A stretch of 64,000 nucleotides of DNA from Heloderma charlesbogerti (taxonomy: Eukaryota > Chordata > Lepidosauria > Squamata > Helodermatidae), in contig JANEZZ010000524.1 in NCBI GenBank assembly GCA_026122225.1, forward strand, positions 186,001-250,000, written 5' to 3'. The translations under genes and the position numbers were made by a program. The notes beneath the pieces are model-generated. The model had not been told where the DNA came from and made no database searches. It saw only the letters and a list, made by a program, of their open reading frames with translations. This document shows positions 11,975 through 24,202 of this stretch, piece by piece. Position 1 is the first letter of the stretch, and every line of letters starts with the position of its first letter.

Positions 11975-12467
11975 CAGTCATTTATTATATTTCTGTACTG
12001 CCCCATAGCCGAAGCTCTCTGGGTGGTTCATAAGAATTAAAAACTATTAAAATACATTATATAAAGTATAAAAACCATTTCTGTAAACACATAAATTAGA
12101 TAGCATACACAACAACAACAACAACAACAACAACAACATATATCTAAAACAATTTAAAACAATCAGCCAGACACAATCCAAGACCTGATCAAACAGACTC
12201 ATTATATGCTGCCAAATGCCTGAGAGAGGAGGGCAGTTTTAACCTGGCGCCAAAAAGATGACAATGTTGGCACCAGGCAGGCCTCATCAGGGAGATCATT
12301 CCAAAAATGGGGGGCCACCACCAAAAAGGCCCTCTCCCTTTGTAAGGCTGCCACAGAAGCTTAGGTTCAGGTGCTCCCTTTACCCAACCTGGCCTCATAT
12401 CCCTGCCCCTTTCTTTGGAAGCGCTGTTCTGGCTCAGCTGCAGATGCTCATACAAACAGCAGCCCAC
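11975..12467 (-). pseudogene. L2-clade LINE, RT C-terminus and 3' UTR
   Basis: On the minus strand a decayed reading frame gives AFLVV-AP-FWNDLPDE and LSSFWRQVKTALLSQAF-like segments, matching the WNxLP...LK(T)xLL region at the C-terminal end of L2-type reverse transcriptases (compare 44.1 and 24.8 kb). It is followed by a 3' UTR with a (CAA)n tract (12110-12137) and the terminal GGGGCAGTACAGAAATATAA. The 5' part is missing. Confidence 0.7.
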
Positions 12468-12468
12468 T

Positions 12469-12700
12469 GTCATGTTCCCTTGGCCCCCTCCTTCCTCATG
12501 CACACATACAAGAAGAGAGGGTTCAGTCTCATGCCTTTAATTCACTATCAACAGGCTTATTACAGATGCAAATCCTTGAAGACTCTCAGGCTACAAAGGA
12601 ATACAGCTGCTTCATACTTTTACGAATGGCATGGGAGCTACGACGTTGCCAGCAATTTGAAACAAGAATTTGCTGGCTAGAATAAGTTAGGGAGGGATGC
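12469..12700 (-). repeat. LTR-like fragment, related to 52.6 kb
   Basis: Read on the minus strand, a purine tract AAGGGAGGGGCATC (near 12700) is followed by about 230 bp with GCATCTGTAATAAGCC, an ATTAAA signal and GCATGAGACTGAACC, ending ...GAACATGACA. The 52.6-kb segment has the same order: AAGGGAGGGGCATC, GCATTTGTAGAGAGG, AATAAA, GCTTGAAGCTTTGTCTCC, ...CTGACA. A purine tract followed by a region with a poly(A) signal and a terminal CA resembles the 3' LTR of a retrotransposon. Superfamily is not decided. Confidence 0.45.
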
Positions 12701-12725
12701 CCCTCCCTTCCAGTGATATTTCTCT

Positions 12726-13040
12726 ACGTCAACCCTCACACATCGCCAACCAGGTCGACCATCTGAGCTCTGCCTCTAACTTTTCCCTCTTTGCTCTGCG
12801 TCGCAGTCTAGCATCCCTCAGGTCGCACCCCGCACTCCCCTCCTCCTCCTCCTCCTGGGTTCTCTCAGAGGAGGGAAAGAGGGGGGGCTTCAGGCCCAGC
12901 CATCTGGGCGTTAGCATCCTGAAGCACACCTATCCATATCTGAACTTGCTTGGGAAGATGCCTCCCCTGGTTCTGGCTGTTCCTTTTCTGAGTCTGAACT
13001 GCTAACTATCTCCATACGCTCAGAATCAATCCTGACACCC
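12726..13040 (-). pseudogene. Decayed C-terminal ORF of a retroelement-like protein
   Basis: The minus strand encodes, across a frameshift or stop near 12910, an acidic Ser-rich stretch (SSSDSEKEQPEPGEASSQ), then EEEEEGSAGCDLRDARLRR, then RAKREKLEAELRWSTWLA, ending at 12729. The same order occurs at 52805-53254 (HSESELEQ, EEEGHDLRETRARRKAK, EKLGIGLRLCT). Conservation at the protein level between diverged copies, and its position just upstream of an LTR-like segment, suggest the end of a retroelement gene. I cannot name the protein. Confidence 0.5.
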
Positions 13041-13424
13041 TCTTCAGGTGTTCACTTCTGAATGTGTGAAGGGGTTGCAGGAAATTGCAGGGCTCGCTCT
13101 GACCCCTCAGTGATGTCTGTGTAAAGTTTCAAACATGGGGACAGGAACCACTCCAATCAGTCAATCACCTGACATCTTAAGACTGTTGCTGGCCCATAGG
13201 ACATCATCAAGGGGACAAAGCTAGCCCCACACATTCCTGCAGTCCATTCACATGTTCAGAAGTGAGTGCCTGAACAGGGTTAGTATATATGACAGATCTG
13301 CCAAAAGCTTTCCTGAAATTCACAGCACTGATGGCAGTCAGCATTGAAACAATGTTGGTATGGTTGATGGTTGAGGAAGTCTGGCATGGTTTCCCATGGA
13401 GCTTTTACCATTCTGAGTTGAGAT
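13041..13424. other. No gene recognised
   Basis: No ORF of note. It may include further upstream parts of the retroelement seen at 12.7 kb, but no motif can be read. Confidence 0.35.
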
Positions 13425-13651
13425 CAGGGGCCAAAACCAATGTTACCTTAAACTTTAAATGTGTGTCTAGCAGCTGCATCTTTTTTTCATTCTTACTCTA
13501 GAGAAGGTGCATCCAGATTGGGACCCTAGCAATCTCGGGGGCTTTTAAGATCCAGATCAGGCCCCCTGTAGATTTTATTCTAGAGTAAAAAAAATTAAAA
13601 AGAGACATATCTGCCAGATACACATTTAAAGTCATTCCTGTTTTGGCCCTG
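13425..13651. mobile_element. Foldback MITE with CAGGGGCCAAAAC ends
   Basis: Left end CAGGGGCCAAAACC and right end GTTTTGGCCCTG are inverted. Further in, AACTTTAAATGTGTGTCTAG pairs with CAGATACACATTTAAAG and TACTCTAGAG pairs with ATTCTAGAGTA, giving an imperfect hairpin over most of the length. A related copy is at 54155-54398, and degenerate traces are near 52.1-52.3 kb and 53.38 kb. The target duplication is not visible. Confidence 0.6.
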
Positions 13652-16600
13652 GGACTTTCATCTTGTAGGATTATTAAGCATTTACTGTCTCAACTCAGAC
13701 ACTAAATGAAATGAATACTGCACTGTGACAATAATTCCATAGAATTTGCCCCCAGCTTCTACAGAACTAACTCAAGCAATTTGCAAAGGTGGGAAGTGAC
13801 TTTAAAATTCAACTGCTTGGACATTCGACACGATTGCGATATAACGCAGGGATGAAAGAAGGCAGCCATTGCTGACATAAGCAAAAAGAGGAAGGATGAG
13901 TGATTGCAGATATTAAAGCCTGAAGTACATATTCACTCTCTACAGTAGTTGGCTAAAGAAAATCAATACTTTCCTCCCTCAAATACCCTGAGAGAGTATA
14001 TTCAACGCGCTCCAAAGTTCAAATAAAAAATTTTCACGGATTTGTGAGCAGATGTCTTGTCAGACTAGGAATATTAAAGCCACCTTCGACAAAGATAAAG
14101 GAAGCAAATTTAGGAAGGTGACAATGCAGTTTTGGAAGATGGATATGCTAATAAAACGTAATACTGTTTTGTCACAATCTGGTTGCTTTTAACTGGGATG
14201 CATGGCAGAAAAGTTTTATTCCAAGGCACAAAGACACTGAAAAAAAATGCAGAACAGTTGTTTTCAAACTAACCTTTGGTGGCTTCAGTAAGCTGGCCAT
14301 TCTAACAATAAATGCAGACTTCTTCAATGTGCTTTTCATATTTCAGCACCAATCAAATCAGCCTGGGCTGCAGCCAAACAGGGTAGTCATAAAGCAGCAG
14401 CTTAGAACCCCAAACCCAGGTCATGCCCCTTCCAGAAACAAGCGTTTTTGCTCGTGTTGGCACTTACCCCTGGAAATGGTCTATCGCGGCCGCTTGCTGA
14501 CCTGAGCTGGTGGGGCTGACTGTGCATGGACTGGGGCTGGCAGAGCTGGCCACATAAGCACAGCCCCCATTTGATACTACTCTATGTTTGCTAAGAAGTA
14601 AGTCCCATCAAATGCAGTAAAATTTACTCCCCATTAAGGGACCATAGCACTGCAGCCTTCGTTAAGCAAAAAAGAGCCAATTTGATACATACAGGAATGA
14701 CTGAAGATATGCAAATATTTTGCTAGCTTGGCCACCCCAAGTGACTGAAAATTTTATCAAGCCAAGCAAAATATACACTATAACTAATAGTGTATTAAAA
14801 AAATGAAAACATGACATCTTATCCTAAGCAATATTTTATAAATGCAAAACATTTATAATGGCTCCAAACTACCAAGTAGTCACAGACATTTTCGGCTCAA
14901 GCAGCCAGTGACATCCTTTGCTCTATGCCAAAAAGATGGTTTGGACAGAGTAGGGATGCTTGAGGAATGTGATCTGTGTGAATTCCTGAAGAAAATGGTC
15001 TGATCTGCATGCCTTGGGCTAATGTGTGGATTAGAACCTAGCTATCCATTAGATTTTGTTCTCCCAATGTTGCGATGAAGTTCTCAGCAGTTTAACAGCA
15101 TCAAAGGACATTACTTTGAGAGGGAAATATACATTTAAGTAATATTTTGGATTAGATATTAAATCCATGCTGAAAATCTCACACAGACTTTTGCAGGATT
15201 TTTGGCTGTTTTGGGGGAGGAGGGGGAGACATTTCTGAGAAATTTCAGGGGAGGGGGTTAGATTACCACAGTTTTATACAAGGTGGCAGGGGTGTTGAAC
15301 AGCTTTTCATTTTTACAATTTAAAAATGAACACTCTGAGGCAGCTTTGAATCACTACAAGTCTTTCTGAATCCTTCTGGAGCATTTTGGGTCCAGAATAC
15401 CCATAGAAATGAAGCTGGACCCAGAAAAACTCAGGCTTTTTTTTTTTTAAGGATAAGACAGATGCCCTTGGAGAGCTTGTCAAAATCTAACGCAAGTTAG
15501 TCAACCCCTCTCCTGAAATTCTTGAGAAATTTCTTCCATCCCAATTTTCAGAGTTGTTTTCTTCCCCCCCACACACCTCTCCCCTCCCCCTAATAAAAGG
15601 TCAAATTAAGCTGGGCCATTTGTGGTCCAGTTCTAATTACAATACGTATTACAAGATAATTAAAATATGCACTTTGAGAGGATTTTTCAAAATTTCAGAT
15701 TAATGCAAGAACAGAGCAGAATTATGGGTAGAAATATGTGAAACTGATATGGACTGGAAATAGACAGATGCACCAATCCCTTGTTTGGGGATGAGGAAAA
15801 GTGAGAACAGAGAGTACCAGCCAATCAAAGGCAAGCATTTAAATCCCAGTGATTTCAATGGAGAATTAAGCAAGTTCTTAAGACTGCAGTCCCATGCCCA
15901 CTTACCTGCAAGTAAGGGTCATTGAACTCAGTGGACATACTTCTACGTAGGGGACTTTCATTGAGATTAGTGGGAGTTAAAAGTGGATACATTTGGCTGG
16001 ATCATGCCCAAAGTTATTTTAGATAAGAGTCAAGTAGGACCTTTGAGACCAATTATAACAGAACATACGATCGTGTGGCTCTGTCAGAAGTGGAACTGAT
16101 GGCAGCCACCAGCAGAAGCCACTTAATTGTGTATTTACATTCAAACATATTCTATCCAATTTTAAAGAGATGCAGTTTTCTATATTACAAAGTGCATGGG
16201 AAAATCGCAAGGAGTACATGATACGAGAATAACCCATAGTCCCTATCCAGACTATAGTTTCACATTGAATGAATTATTGCTGTGCTTTCTCATACTTCAC
16301 GTGTCCAGAATTACTTTTTACTCTGAAGTCCATCTTTTATGGAATACCCAGGGAGGAAAAAAAATGTTCTGTTATTCAGGCTTTTGTGCTCCTGTATTTG
16401 CTATTCTTTTTACTTCTGTTTTTTTTTATGGTCGGATTTATGTCCATTCTGTATGTTTCCTGCTCTGTGGGCATAGCCACCACATGATATCATGATGCAC
16501 AATGAACTACACAACAGATAAATAAATGTCATACTTTTTTTTCTGGGTGACTATACAGGTTAATGGGGGAATAAATTAAATGCTTCCTATTCTCTTCATT

Positions 16601-19600
16601 TAAGTATACACAGACATAAAAACTGATGTAGATATACTTATAAACCCATGCTCTTAAAAAAAAAATCTACCTACAGAGCACAATGTAACAAAACCATAAT
16701 AAATAATATCAGAAAACAGGTTTGAGATTGCTGAAAGACCTTGCTTGGAGCACCCATCATGTAGACTGTTAATCTGTGAAAGTTGATTTATTAAATTCTG
16801 CTTTCTTGGAATGTACCACAATTAGAGACCCAAAAGAGAGGGGGGGGCAGAGGAAAAGAGAGTAGTGTATTTATTTTCAAAGGAATAGAATTGTTCATTT
16901 CATAAGCAGATGTGTTGTGATTAAAAACATGTACCGTTCAAACAGGCCATTGTCACACATAGCAGATGCTGAATATTTAAAGAAATTCTTTACAATTTAT
17001 ATCCAATGATGTATTAATTTACATAATCATAGTGTGGATCCATTCTTGTAAGCCCTGAGGAATGAATAAAAGTGACTGTTCCATGAATTTATCTTGGCAG
17101 CCCAAATGTGCTTGAATAACTTTGTTTTAAAATATTTAATAGCAGGGCACAATCTAAAGAAAAAGCTTGGAAGACATTGGCCTGTTTTATTTTTATATGT
17201 CAGGTGTCAAGTGTGCACCGTATTTTTTATAAGCCTGTTTCCCAGGCAATCACCACACTAATTTTAATAGCAGGACTAGATTTGTGGTTATGAACATACG
17301 ATATCATCTGAACATCAAGTTACGAAAACTGAGTTATGATAACATGAGATTCATTGATTTCAATGGGGTTGTGCATGTGTATCTGGATACAGGATTAAAG
17401 CCATAGGCTGAGGGCCAGACATCATGTAGTTCTATCCCAATGGGTTATTTTAGCCCAAAGAAGAGCACCCATGGGAGGCTAGAATATTGAGTGAAGTACT
17501 GGTGGAGTGGAGGAGCTGCTTAACCCTTTCCCTGTCAGCTGTATGTCTGCTCCCAGCGGCCTTTGTTCCTGTGGGGGAAAAGATACAGGCACTCCGGGTT
17601 CAGTGTTATCAGGTCATTGACCACTGGAACAATATTCATCTCCATGTTCTTCTGCATTCATTATATTATATGCTGCTGCCCCAGCACACAGGGGTAATAT
17701 TTAATACTCCACAAATTTAATACTCCTCAAAAAATGTTACTGGCCTGCCTGCTCTTGTTATACTGTATACCCATGTTCAGAAGAGTCTAGATAGACATAA
17801 TAACAAGAGCCACTCTGCTCAAAAAGTGCATCTGCCATGCTGTTGTCACAGTTCCGATCTTCTCTTAAGGACTGAGCTTAGGGTGAACAAGTTCTACCGA
17901 TCTGAAACAAAAAAAGGATGTACAAACTACTGGTCGGTTGGGAACCTGTGCTGTGACATCATGAAGCGTTCTTTCTTTCCCCTCTTCTTGGAGCAGTCAT
18001 TGTTTAAGGTTGCAATCCCCTATGCATGTTTAAACAGAAAAGGCATTCCCCAGCCAGCCTTTAAACCTATAATCCTACAGTGTTTGGATAGTCATGCAAA
18101 AAGCACTTCAAGCCAAACAACAACAAAACATACAGCCTACCAGAAGCATGCGGAAATGGAGTAGACAGGGAAGGAAATTAGCATTTGCTGAGGAGGCAGG
18201 CACTCTTGTCATTTGAAAAGAGAACTCAGAAGGAAGCTGGACTTAATCCACAGGAGCAAAATAACATTCTGGCTCGGGGGGGGGGGGGGGTTGCATGTGC
18301 GCACGTGTGTATGCCTGTATGCATCTTTAATAATTGTGGTTTAAAAGAGGCATGCCTGTGTCTGTGTATAACCTTTGTAAGTTTCCCTGCATGGTTTCCT
18401 GGGCATAACGCTTACTCATTACAAGTAAACAGGTGAAAGGCCATTTACAATCCAGGGTTATATGAATTTTTGTTGACTTTGTTGAACAGAGCTAGCCTTA
18501 CGCACTGCCAGATTTGTCTTTTCTGTAGCCTCTGGTGGGGTATCTGTGTCCTCACGATCTGCTGAACCCATGAGGGATATTTCTTATTTAGGTCTTAAAA
18601 CTATGTATCCATATTTGAAAAAAAGACACCACACTATGCACCATATTCCTCTTGGTACTGCAATCTGGCATTGAGCCAACAGCTTAGTAATAATAGTCCT
18701 TAGATCTTATTCATTCTAAAACTGTTTTGTACTTAATAGATGTTTCACTGTTGTTACTAGGAGGCTGCCTTAGTTTTCAAAGTTCCTGTTCTCTACATTC
18801 TATTCCATTCCTAAAAGTACAGTATAAACTCTGTTTACAGACAGAGAAAACAACTATGCATCCCAGATTTCAGAATTGGAGTGCAATTTTTATTTTTGCA
18901 AAGTAAACTTGTTTGCTCAGCTTTGACCTTAGCTAACTTTTCCCTCTTGTTCTCTCTCTCTCTCTTTAAAATAGGAAGTCATTATGTTCATACAACTGGC
19001 AGGATGGACAAACATCTCACAGCTGGAGTCAATATTTAATGTAATTATGAAATCCAGATGTTTGCTTCTAGACTAAGCAATTCTTGGGGGGGAAAAGTGT
19101 GAGTAGAGAAGAAAGTGGCCTCAGTTCCCCCTGAGTAGAGAAGAAAGTGGCCTAGAGGGATATTCAGGAACTTTTTTTTCTGGAAAATAAATTATGTTTG
19201 TATAATCCTGTTCAGAGAAGATGTGCAACAGAACACAGGGACAAAGTTTAACATGGTGTGCCAAATCTTGAATTTGTGCAGCGCACCAAAGTTCTATTAA
19301 CCTTCAAAGGCCTATGTTGATTCATATCAGCTGAAAAGGTTCTCGGTACCCATGGGAGGTCTGGAGCACCACCAAGCATCTGGACTTCAGTCACAAGGTA
19401 TTTGTGGGTACTAATGGCACAAGCTATCTAATATCTCTAACTAACATCTACAGGAATATTTCCACTGCATTTACCTCAAGATGTTTTGACCCTTGATTCA
19501 CCAGACTGAACCACATAACACAAGCCTGCAAAGTTGACTTTTCCCTTCTATCTCTCCCCACAGTAAAATTACCTCTTGAAAATGCTCCATGTAATGAGAT

Positions 19601-20165
19601 TAAAAGCCACTATGTCCTGAAAAATGCTTGTTTTCTAGGGTGTCCCCCTTTTCCTCTAGATGTGGTAACTAGTGATTTACCATATCCTTTTACCACAAGG
19701 ATAATGAGAGGGGAAATTGTGAGTCTTCTACCGAAGAAAATCAAACAAAACAAACCAGATATGAATTAGCCCAGGAAAAAATGATAGTATAAATTGCTGT
19801 ACAGAACAGCAGAATGTATGCTCTATAATGGAGTCCTTTGGCAAGGCAAATTTCAGATATCTATCAAGAACTTTGGCAATTGCCATCTAAAGACTGAAAA
19901 CTACAACCCTGTCCTCTTGAAGCTTGTGTTCTTTGCAAGTATACAGGCACATCTGTACATTCGTGCTTGTACACAGACACACATTCTTATTTTATGAGAT
20001 AATGGTAACAAATGTTTAAACAAAAAAAAAGCTAAAAAGTTAAAACAAAGCAAGCACTATTAGTAAGGACCCATGGGGAGAGGGCCAAGATTACTGCATC
20101 AAAAGTAGCATATTATGCCCACTTGCAAGTAGAATGACTTTGAAGATCCATGGATTTAAATTCTA
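13652..20165. other. Repeat-poor AT-rich region, no gene; conserved noncoding candidates
   Basis: This 6.5-kb stretch has very few recognisable transposons and no exon-like ORF. Segments near 13930-14360 and 16860-17300 are complex, AT-rich and repeat-free with many TAAT/ATTA-type words, the look of vertebrate conserved noncoding elements; that is an impression only. Small items: MITE-like pieces near 14584-14660, 15876 and 18004, a run of 15 G at 18276-18290, and a 22-bp duplication with period 32 at 19100-19154. Confidence 0.4.
15876..15958. mobile_element. Small MITE, GGGAGTAAGxxxCATTGAACTCA family
   Basis: GACTGCAGTCCCATGCCCAC, CTTACCTGCAAGTAAG and CATTGAACTCAGTGG match the copies at 34883 and 51528 (the latter inverted). 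Ends of the GCTGCAATCCTATGC type resemble the Harbinger-like MITE family. It is short and non-coding. Confidence 0.55.
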
Positions 20166-20169
20166 TCGT

Positions 20170-20186
20170 CTATCTATCTATCTATC

Positions 20187-20230
<44 letters not shown>
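20170..20230 (+). repeat. (TATC)n microsatellite
   Basis: Near-perfect TATC tetranucleotide array with one TATCATC interruption. Confidence 0.95.
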
Positions 20231-20231
<1 letters not shown>

Positions 20232-20515
20232 CTATCCTCCTCCCTCCCCCCCCCCACACTAATCCTTTGATGTTGGGCATGCTACAGCAGTGCCCTCTGG
20301 CCATCCATGTGCTGATGTAGATGACTGCAAGGAGGAAGCCTATGCATGTGCAGCTGTTCATGCCTAAGCTTCCGTGCAATTGTATTCCTGATGCTGGGTG
20401 CAGCGTCAGCATCAGGGCCTCACTACCCAGTCATTATGTGAGCTGGTAGGATCTGCTAGATGCTACACATTTAATGTATTGGCTAGTTTAGAGCGGAGGT
20501 ATTTCCTCATTGAAA

Positions 20516-20570
20516 TTTTATTGATTTATTTATTTATTTCTATATCGCCCAATAGCCGGAGCTCTCTGCC
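20516..20570 (-). repeat. L2-clade 3' end fragment
   Basis: The minus strand reads GAGCTCCGGCTATTGGGCGA followed by TATAGAAATAAATAAATAAA, the L2-type 3' signature of this window. Confidence 0.6.
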
Positions 20571-20635
20571 ATAATATGGCATCGAAGGAACATCTGCCTC
20601 TTATCAGTCTTCTGAAACGGACTTATATTTTAGAA

Positions 20636-20985
20636 CTGGGGTGAGCAACATGTGGCCCTGCCACACACACTTGGTGCCGCCCCACCATTTTTTTTGTACA
20701 TTAAAAAAAAAAAAAAGTCGTCCATAGCAGATACACAACAGCACCCAAAGGCCAAATTTAGCTTGTTTAGCCCAAAGGGTTAAATTTAGCTTTAATCATT
20801 GTAGTGCTCTGTAATGCTATGGAGCACATTGCCACTGAATTTCAGTGGCAAACCAGTGATTTCAGCCCGTTTTGTGGGTGGGGAGGGCACAAACTGTGCG
20901 ACATACCACGGACTGCAGCCCAGGGCCCACAGCTGTGATCCAGTGATAAAAATGGGCCCGAGACTCCGGACGTTGCCCAGCCCTG
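20636..20985. mobile_element. hAT-like MITE with 8-bp target duplication
   Basis: The ends CTGGGGTGAGCAACATGTGG and CGTTGCCCAGCCCTG are inverted repeats of each other in imperfect form (CAGGGCTGGGCAACG type). Flanks TTTTAGAA (20628-20635) and TTTTAGAG (20986-20993) match at 7 of 8 bases. The 350-bp body has no ORF of note. Duplication length supports hAT. Confidence 0.75.
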
Positions 20986-20993
20986 TTTTAGAG

Positions 20994-22080
20994 GGATCTT
21001 GAAGCCCTTCCTACAATATGCATGAAGTTTCTACTTGGGATAAAGTCAACTCAGTTCCCTTCGATTAAACTTAATTTTTTGTTTCTTCAAGCCTAAACAC
21101 TTCAAAAAGTCACCAATAGTATGTATACAACAGAAGGATCTAGATAGAAATAGCTATAGTTTATTACACTCTCAGGATGTGACACAGTTCTGTCATGGAG
21201 AACATGTGATGAGTATAGATTTTTAGATTAGATAGAAAATTCCATAAATTATCAATTTCTTTCCTCCCAACTAGACATAAAGAACAGATGAGGAAACTAT
21301 TTCCTGTGTCTTTGCTATCCTCAGACCTCAATAAGAGGGCCAGCAGAATTTATGGTTTAGTTAAAAAATACCTCCACCCTTTAACTTACACAATTAGACT
21401 CTTGTACTTAAAATGTAGTGTTTGGCATCATTAACATCACAAACATGTTGTTCGCTTTCCTCACAGCCCACGCAGCAAGCTACAGTTTTGTTCCTTTCCT
21501 TTTACTCCACAGACAGTTCCGAATTGCCAGAAACAATGGATAAATTCAAGGTCTTTGTCTGTATCTAACTGGGGGAAACGGTCCCCCTAACCTTTTTTTA
21601 GAAGCCCTGTTTTGTGTTTGGGATAAGTGGCTGAGAAAAGAAGAACACTAGGAAGGTCAAGCATTATATGGAATAAGAAACAGGCAGAGAGGAATTTGTT
21701 TGGGTAACATCTGAAAATGTAACCCATCTGAATACAAGTTGCTTCCATATAATACTCTCAGTAGATGAAGTATTCTTATAGCCAGTACTGAAGTAAAGTA
21801 TTGTGAGGTCGCTCTTCACAACATGAGAAGCAGCTGTATATAGATGCTTAACTCTTTTTGACCAAAAGATAATTTGAGTCTAGTAAGGGGGCCTTCTGGC
21901 TTTACCTCAGCAACATCATGGTTAAGTGGGTCTGTCTCCTTTTCACGCTGCTCCAGCCATGTTGCAGCTCCTTTCCATCCCAGCCTTGCTCCTGATCCTC
22001 TTTGGGTAATGTTTCTTTGGGAAGGAACCGGATTGCTGACTCCTTCCATGTGACCTTGGGTTCCTGACTGGGGCAGTATG
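20994..22080. other. No gene recognised
   Basis: Unique-looking AT-rich DNA with no repeat signature or exon-like ORF. Confidence 0.5.
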
Positions 22081-22180
22081 TTATTTATTTATTTATTAAG
22101 GCGTTTATATTCCGGCCTTCTCGTGCGTACATGATTCAGAATGGCTTACAATAATAATACAGTACAGGGAGAGTCACTGC
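22081..22180 (-). repeat. LINE/SINE 3' tail fragment
   Basis: ATTTATTTATTTATTAAGGC followed by GTTTATATTCCGGCC on the plus strand resembles a reversed L2-type 3' terminus, but is diverged. Confidence 0.4.
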
Positions 22181-22233
22181 AGTGACTCCCAGGCTGCTAA
22201 CGTTGTATCAGAAGGTGCCCCTGAACAATCTAC

Positions 22234-22440
22234 TCTGATAAGGCGTAGGAAGCTGCCTTATACTGACTGAGAGCATTGATCCATCTACTCCGGTATTTTT
22301 GAAACTGACTGGCAGCAGTGGCTCTCCAGAGTTTCAGACAGGTGTTTTTCCAGCCCTACCTGAAGATGCCAGGGATTGAATCTGGGACCTTCTCCATGCA
22401 ACGCATATGCTCTACCACTGGGTCCTTCTCCTGGCCTGGC
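22234..22440 (-). mobile_element. tRNA-derived SINE, second family
   Basis: The minus strand reads GGTAGAGCATATGCGTTGCA, then GGTCCCAGATTCAATCCC (B-box-like), ending ...CTCAGTCAGTATAAGGCAGC. The sense-strand relative at 36745 has the same order of blocks (GCTCAGCG, TCCCAAATTCAGTCCCCAG, AGACAGTACTGGGCTAAAGG, CGGTCTAAGGCAGCT). Confidence 0.75.
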
Positions 22441-22743
22441 CCCACCACACAGAATAACAACAGGCAATCCTTGGCACATTTATTCTGGAGCAGTCTTGGA
22501 ATTGCCTGAGAATTCCAAAGGAACTTCACTGTCATTCCTTTGGTCCACCTGGAAGAAACAACTATCATACAGGGCAGGTGAGCCAATTTAGGCTTAGGCT
22601 GGTATACAGTCATCCATGCTCTGATAACCTCTCATCTGGATTACTGCAGTGTGTTACATGTGGGGCTGCCTTTGAAAACAGTCCGGAAACTTCAGCTGGT
22701 CCAAAACAGGGCAGCAAGATTGTTAACGGGAACTGGCCAACGT

Positions 22744-23947
22744 GATTAACCTCCCTTGTAGACCGTGGGAATGCTGTAGACATCATATACCTCGACTTCA
22801 GCAAAGCTTTTGACAAAGTGCCCCATGATATCCTGATGAGCAAACTAGCTCGAAGTGGGCTAGATGAAACAACGATCCGGTGGATCCACAGTTGGCTACA
22901 GAATCGGACTCAAAGAGTGCTTATCAATGGGACCTTCTCAAGCTGGGGAGAGGTAACGAGTGGGGTACCGCAGGGCTCAGTCCTGGGCCCGGTGCTCTTC
23001 AACATTTTTATTAATGACTTGGAGGAGGAGGTGCAGGGAATGCTGATCAAATTTGCAGATGACACAAAATTGGGAGGGATAGCTAATACTTTGGAAGACA
23101 GAAACAAAATTCAAAGTGATCTGGATAGACTGGAGCGCTGAGCAGAAAACAACAGAATGGCATTTAATAGGGACAAATGACTAGTTCTGCAGCTAGGAAA
23201 AAGAAACCAAATGCACAGTTACAAGATGGGGGATACGTGGCTCAACCACACTACGAGCGAGAAGGATCTTGGAATTGTTGTCGATCACAAGCTGAATATG
23301 AGCCAACAATGTGATGTGGCTGCAAAAAAGGCAAATGCTATTTTGGGCTGCATTCATAGAAGCATAGCTTCCAAATCCCGGGAAGTACTAGTTCCCCTCT
23401 ACTCAGCACTGGTTAGGCCTCATCTGGAGTACTGTGTCCAGTTCTGGGCACCACACTTTAAGAAGGATGCAGACAAACTGGAGAGGGTTCAGAGGAGGGC
23501 AACAAAGATGATCAGGGGACTGGAAACAAAGCCCTATGAAGAGAGACTGAAAGAACTGGGCATGTTTAGCCTTGAGAAGAGAAGACTGAGGGGAGATATG
23601 ATAGCACTCTTCAAGTACTTGAAAGGTTGTCACAGAGAAGAAGGCCAGGATCTCTTCTTGATCATCCCAGAGTGCAGGACACGGAATAATGGGCTCAAGT
23701 TACAGGAAGCCAGATTCCGGCTGAACATCAGGAAAAACTTCCTGAGTGTCAGAGCAATACGACAATGGAACCAATTACCTGGGGAGGTGGTGGGCTCTCC
23801 CACACTGGAGGCCTTCAAGACGAGGCTGGACAGCCATTTGTCGGGGATGCTCTGACTTGGATTCCTGCATTGAGCAGGGGGTTGGACTCGATGGCCTTGT
23901 AGGCCCCTTCCAACCCTACTATTCTATGATTCTATGATTCTATGATT
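22744..23947 (+). pseudogene. CR1 LINE, 5'-truncated RT region with 3' tail
   Basis: The open frame (one phase, 22744-23855) has two stop codons only, TGA at 23139 and TGA at 23178. Visible RT motifs are IIYLDFSKAFDKVPHDIL (motif with catalytic Asp), [20 protein letters not shown] and [10 protein letters not shown] (FADD box, typical of CR1). The C-terminal part runs through SALVRPHLEYCVQFWAPHF to FKTRLDSHLSGML. The 3' UTR is short and ends in repeated ATTCTATG. The endonuclease is absent, so this is a typical 5'-truncated insertion, here inside an L2. Confidence 0.9.
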
Positions 23948-24108
23948 ACCTAGGGAGGTGGTGGGCTGTGCCACACTGGAAGCATTCAAGACGAGGCTGG
24001 ACAGCCATCTGTCAGGGATGCTCTGACTTGGATTCCTGCACTGAGCAGGGGGTTGGACTTGATGGCCTTGTAGGCCCCTCCCAACCCCACTATTCTATGA
24101 TTCTATGA
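23948..24108 (+). mobile_element. Second CR1 3' end in tandem
   Basis: It repeats the last about 160 bp of CR1 (CCTAGGGAGGTGGTGGGCTG onward) directly after the ATTCTATG tail of the preceding copy and ends in its own ATTCTATGATTCTATGA tail. It differs from the first copy at several sites (for example GTGCCACACTGGAAGCATTC against CTCCCACACTGGAGGCCTTC), so it is not a simple recent duplication. Confidence 0.85.
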
Positions 24109-24202
24109 CCATAAAATGCCAGTACTTTTCCAGCTGCACTGGCTGCCAGTCCATGTCTGGGCCCGATTCAAAGTGCTGGTATTAACATTCAAAGCCCTAA
24201 AA

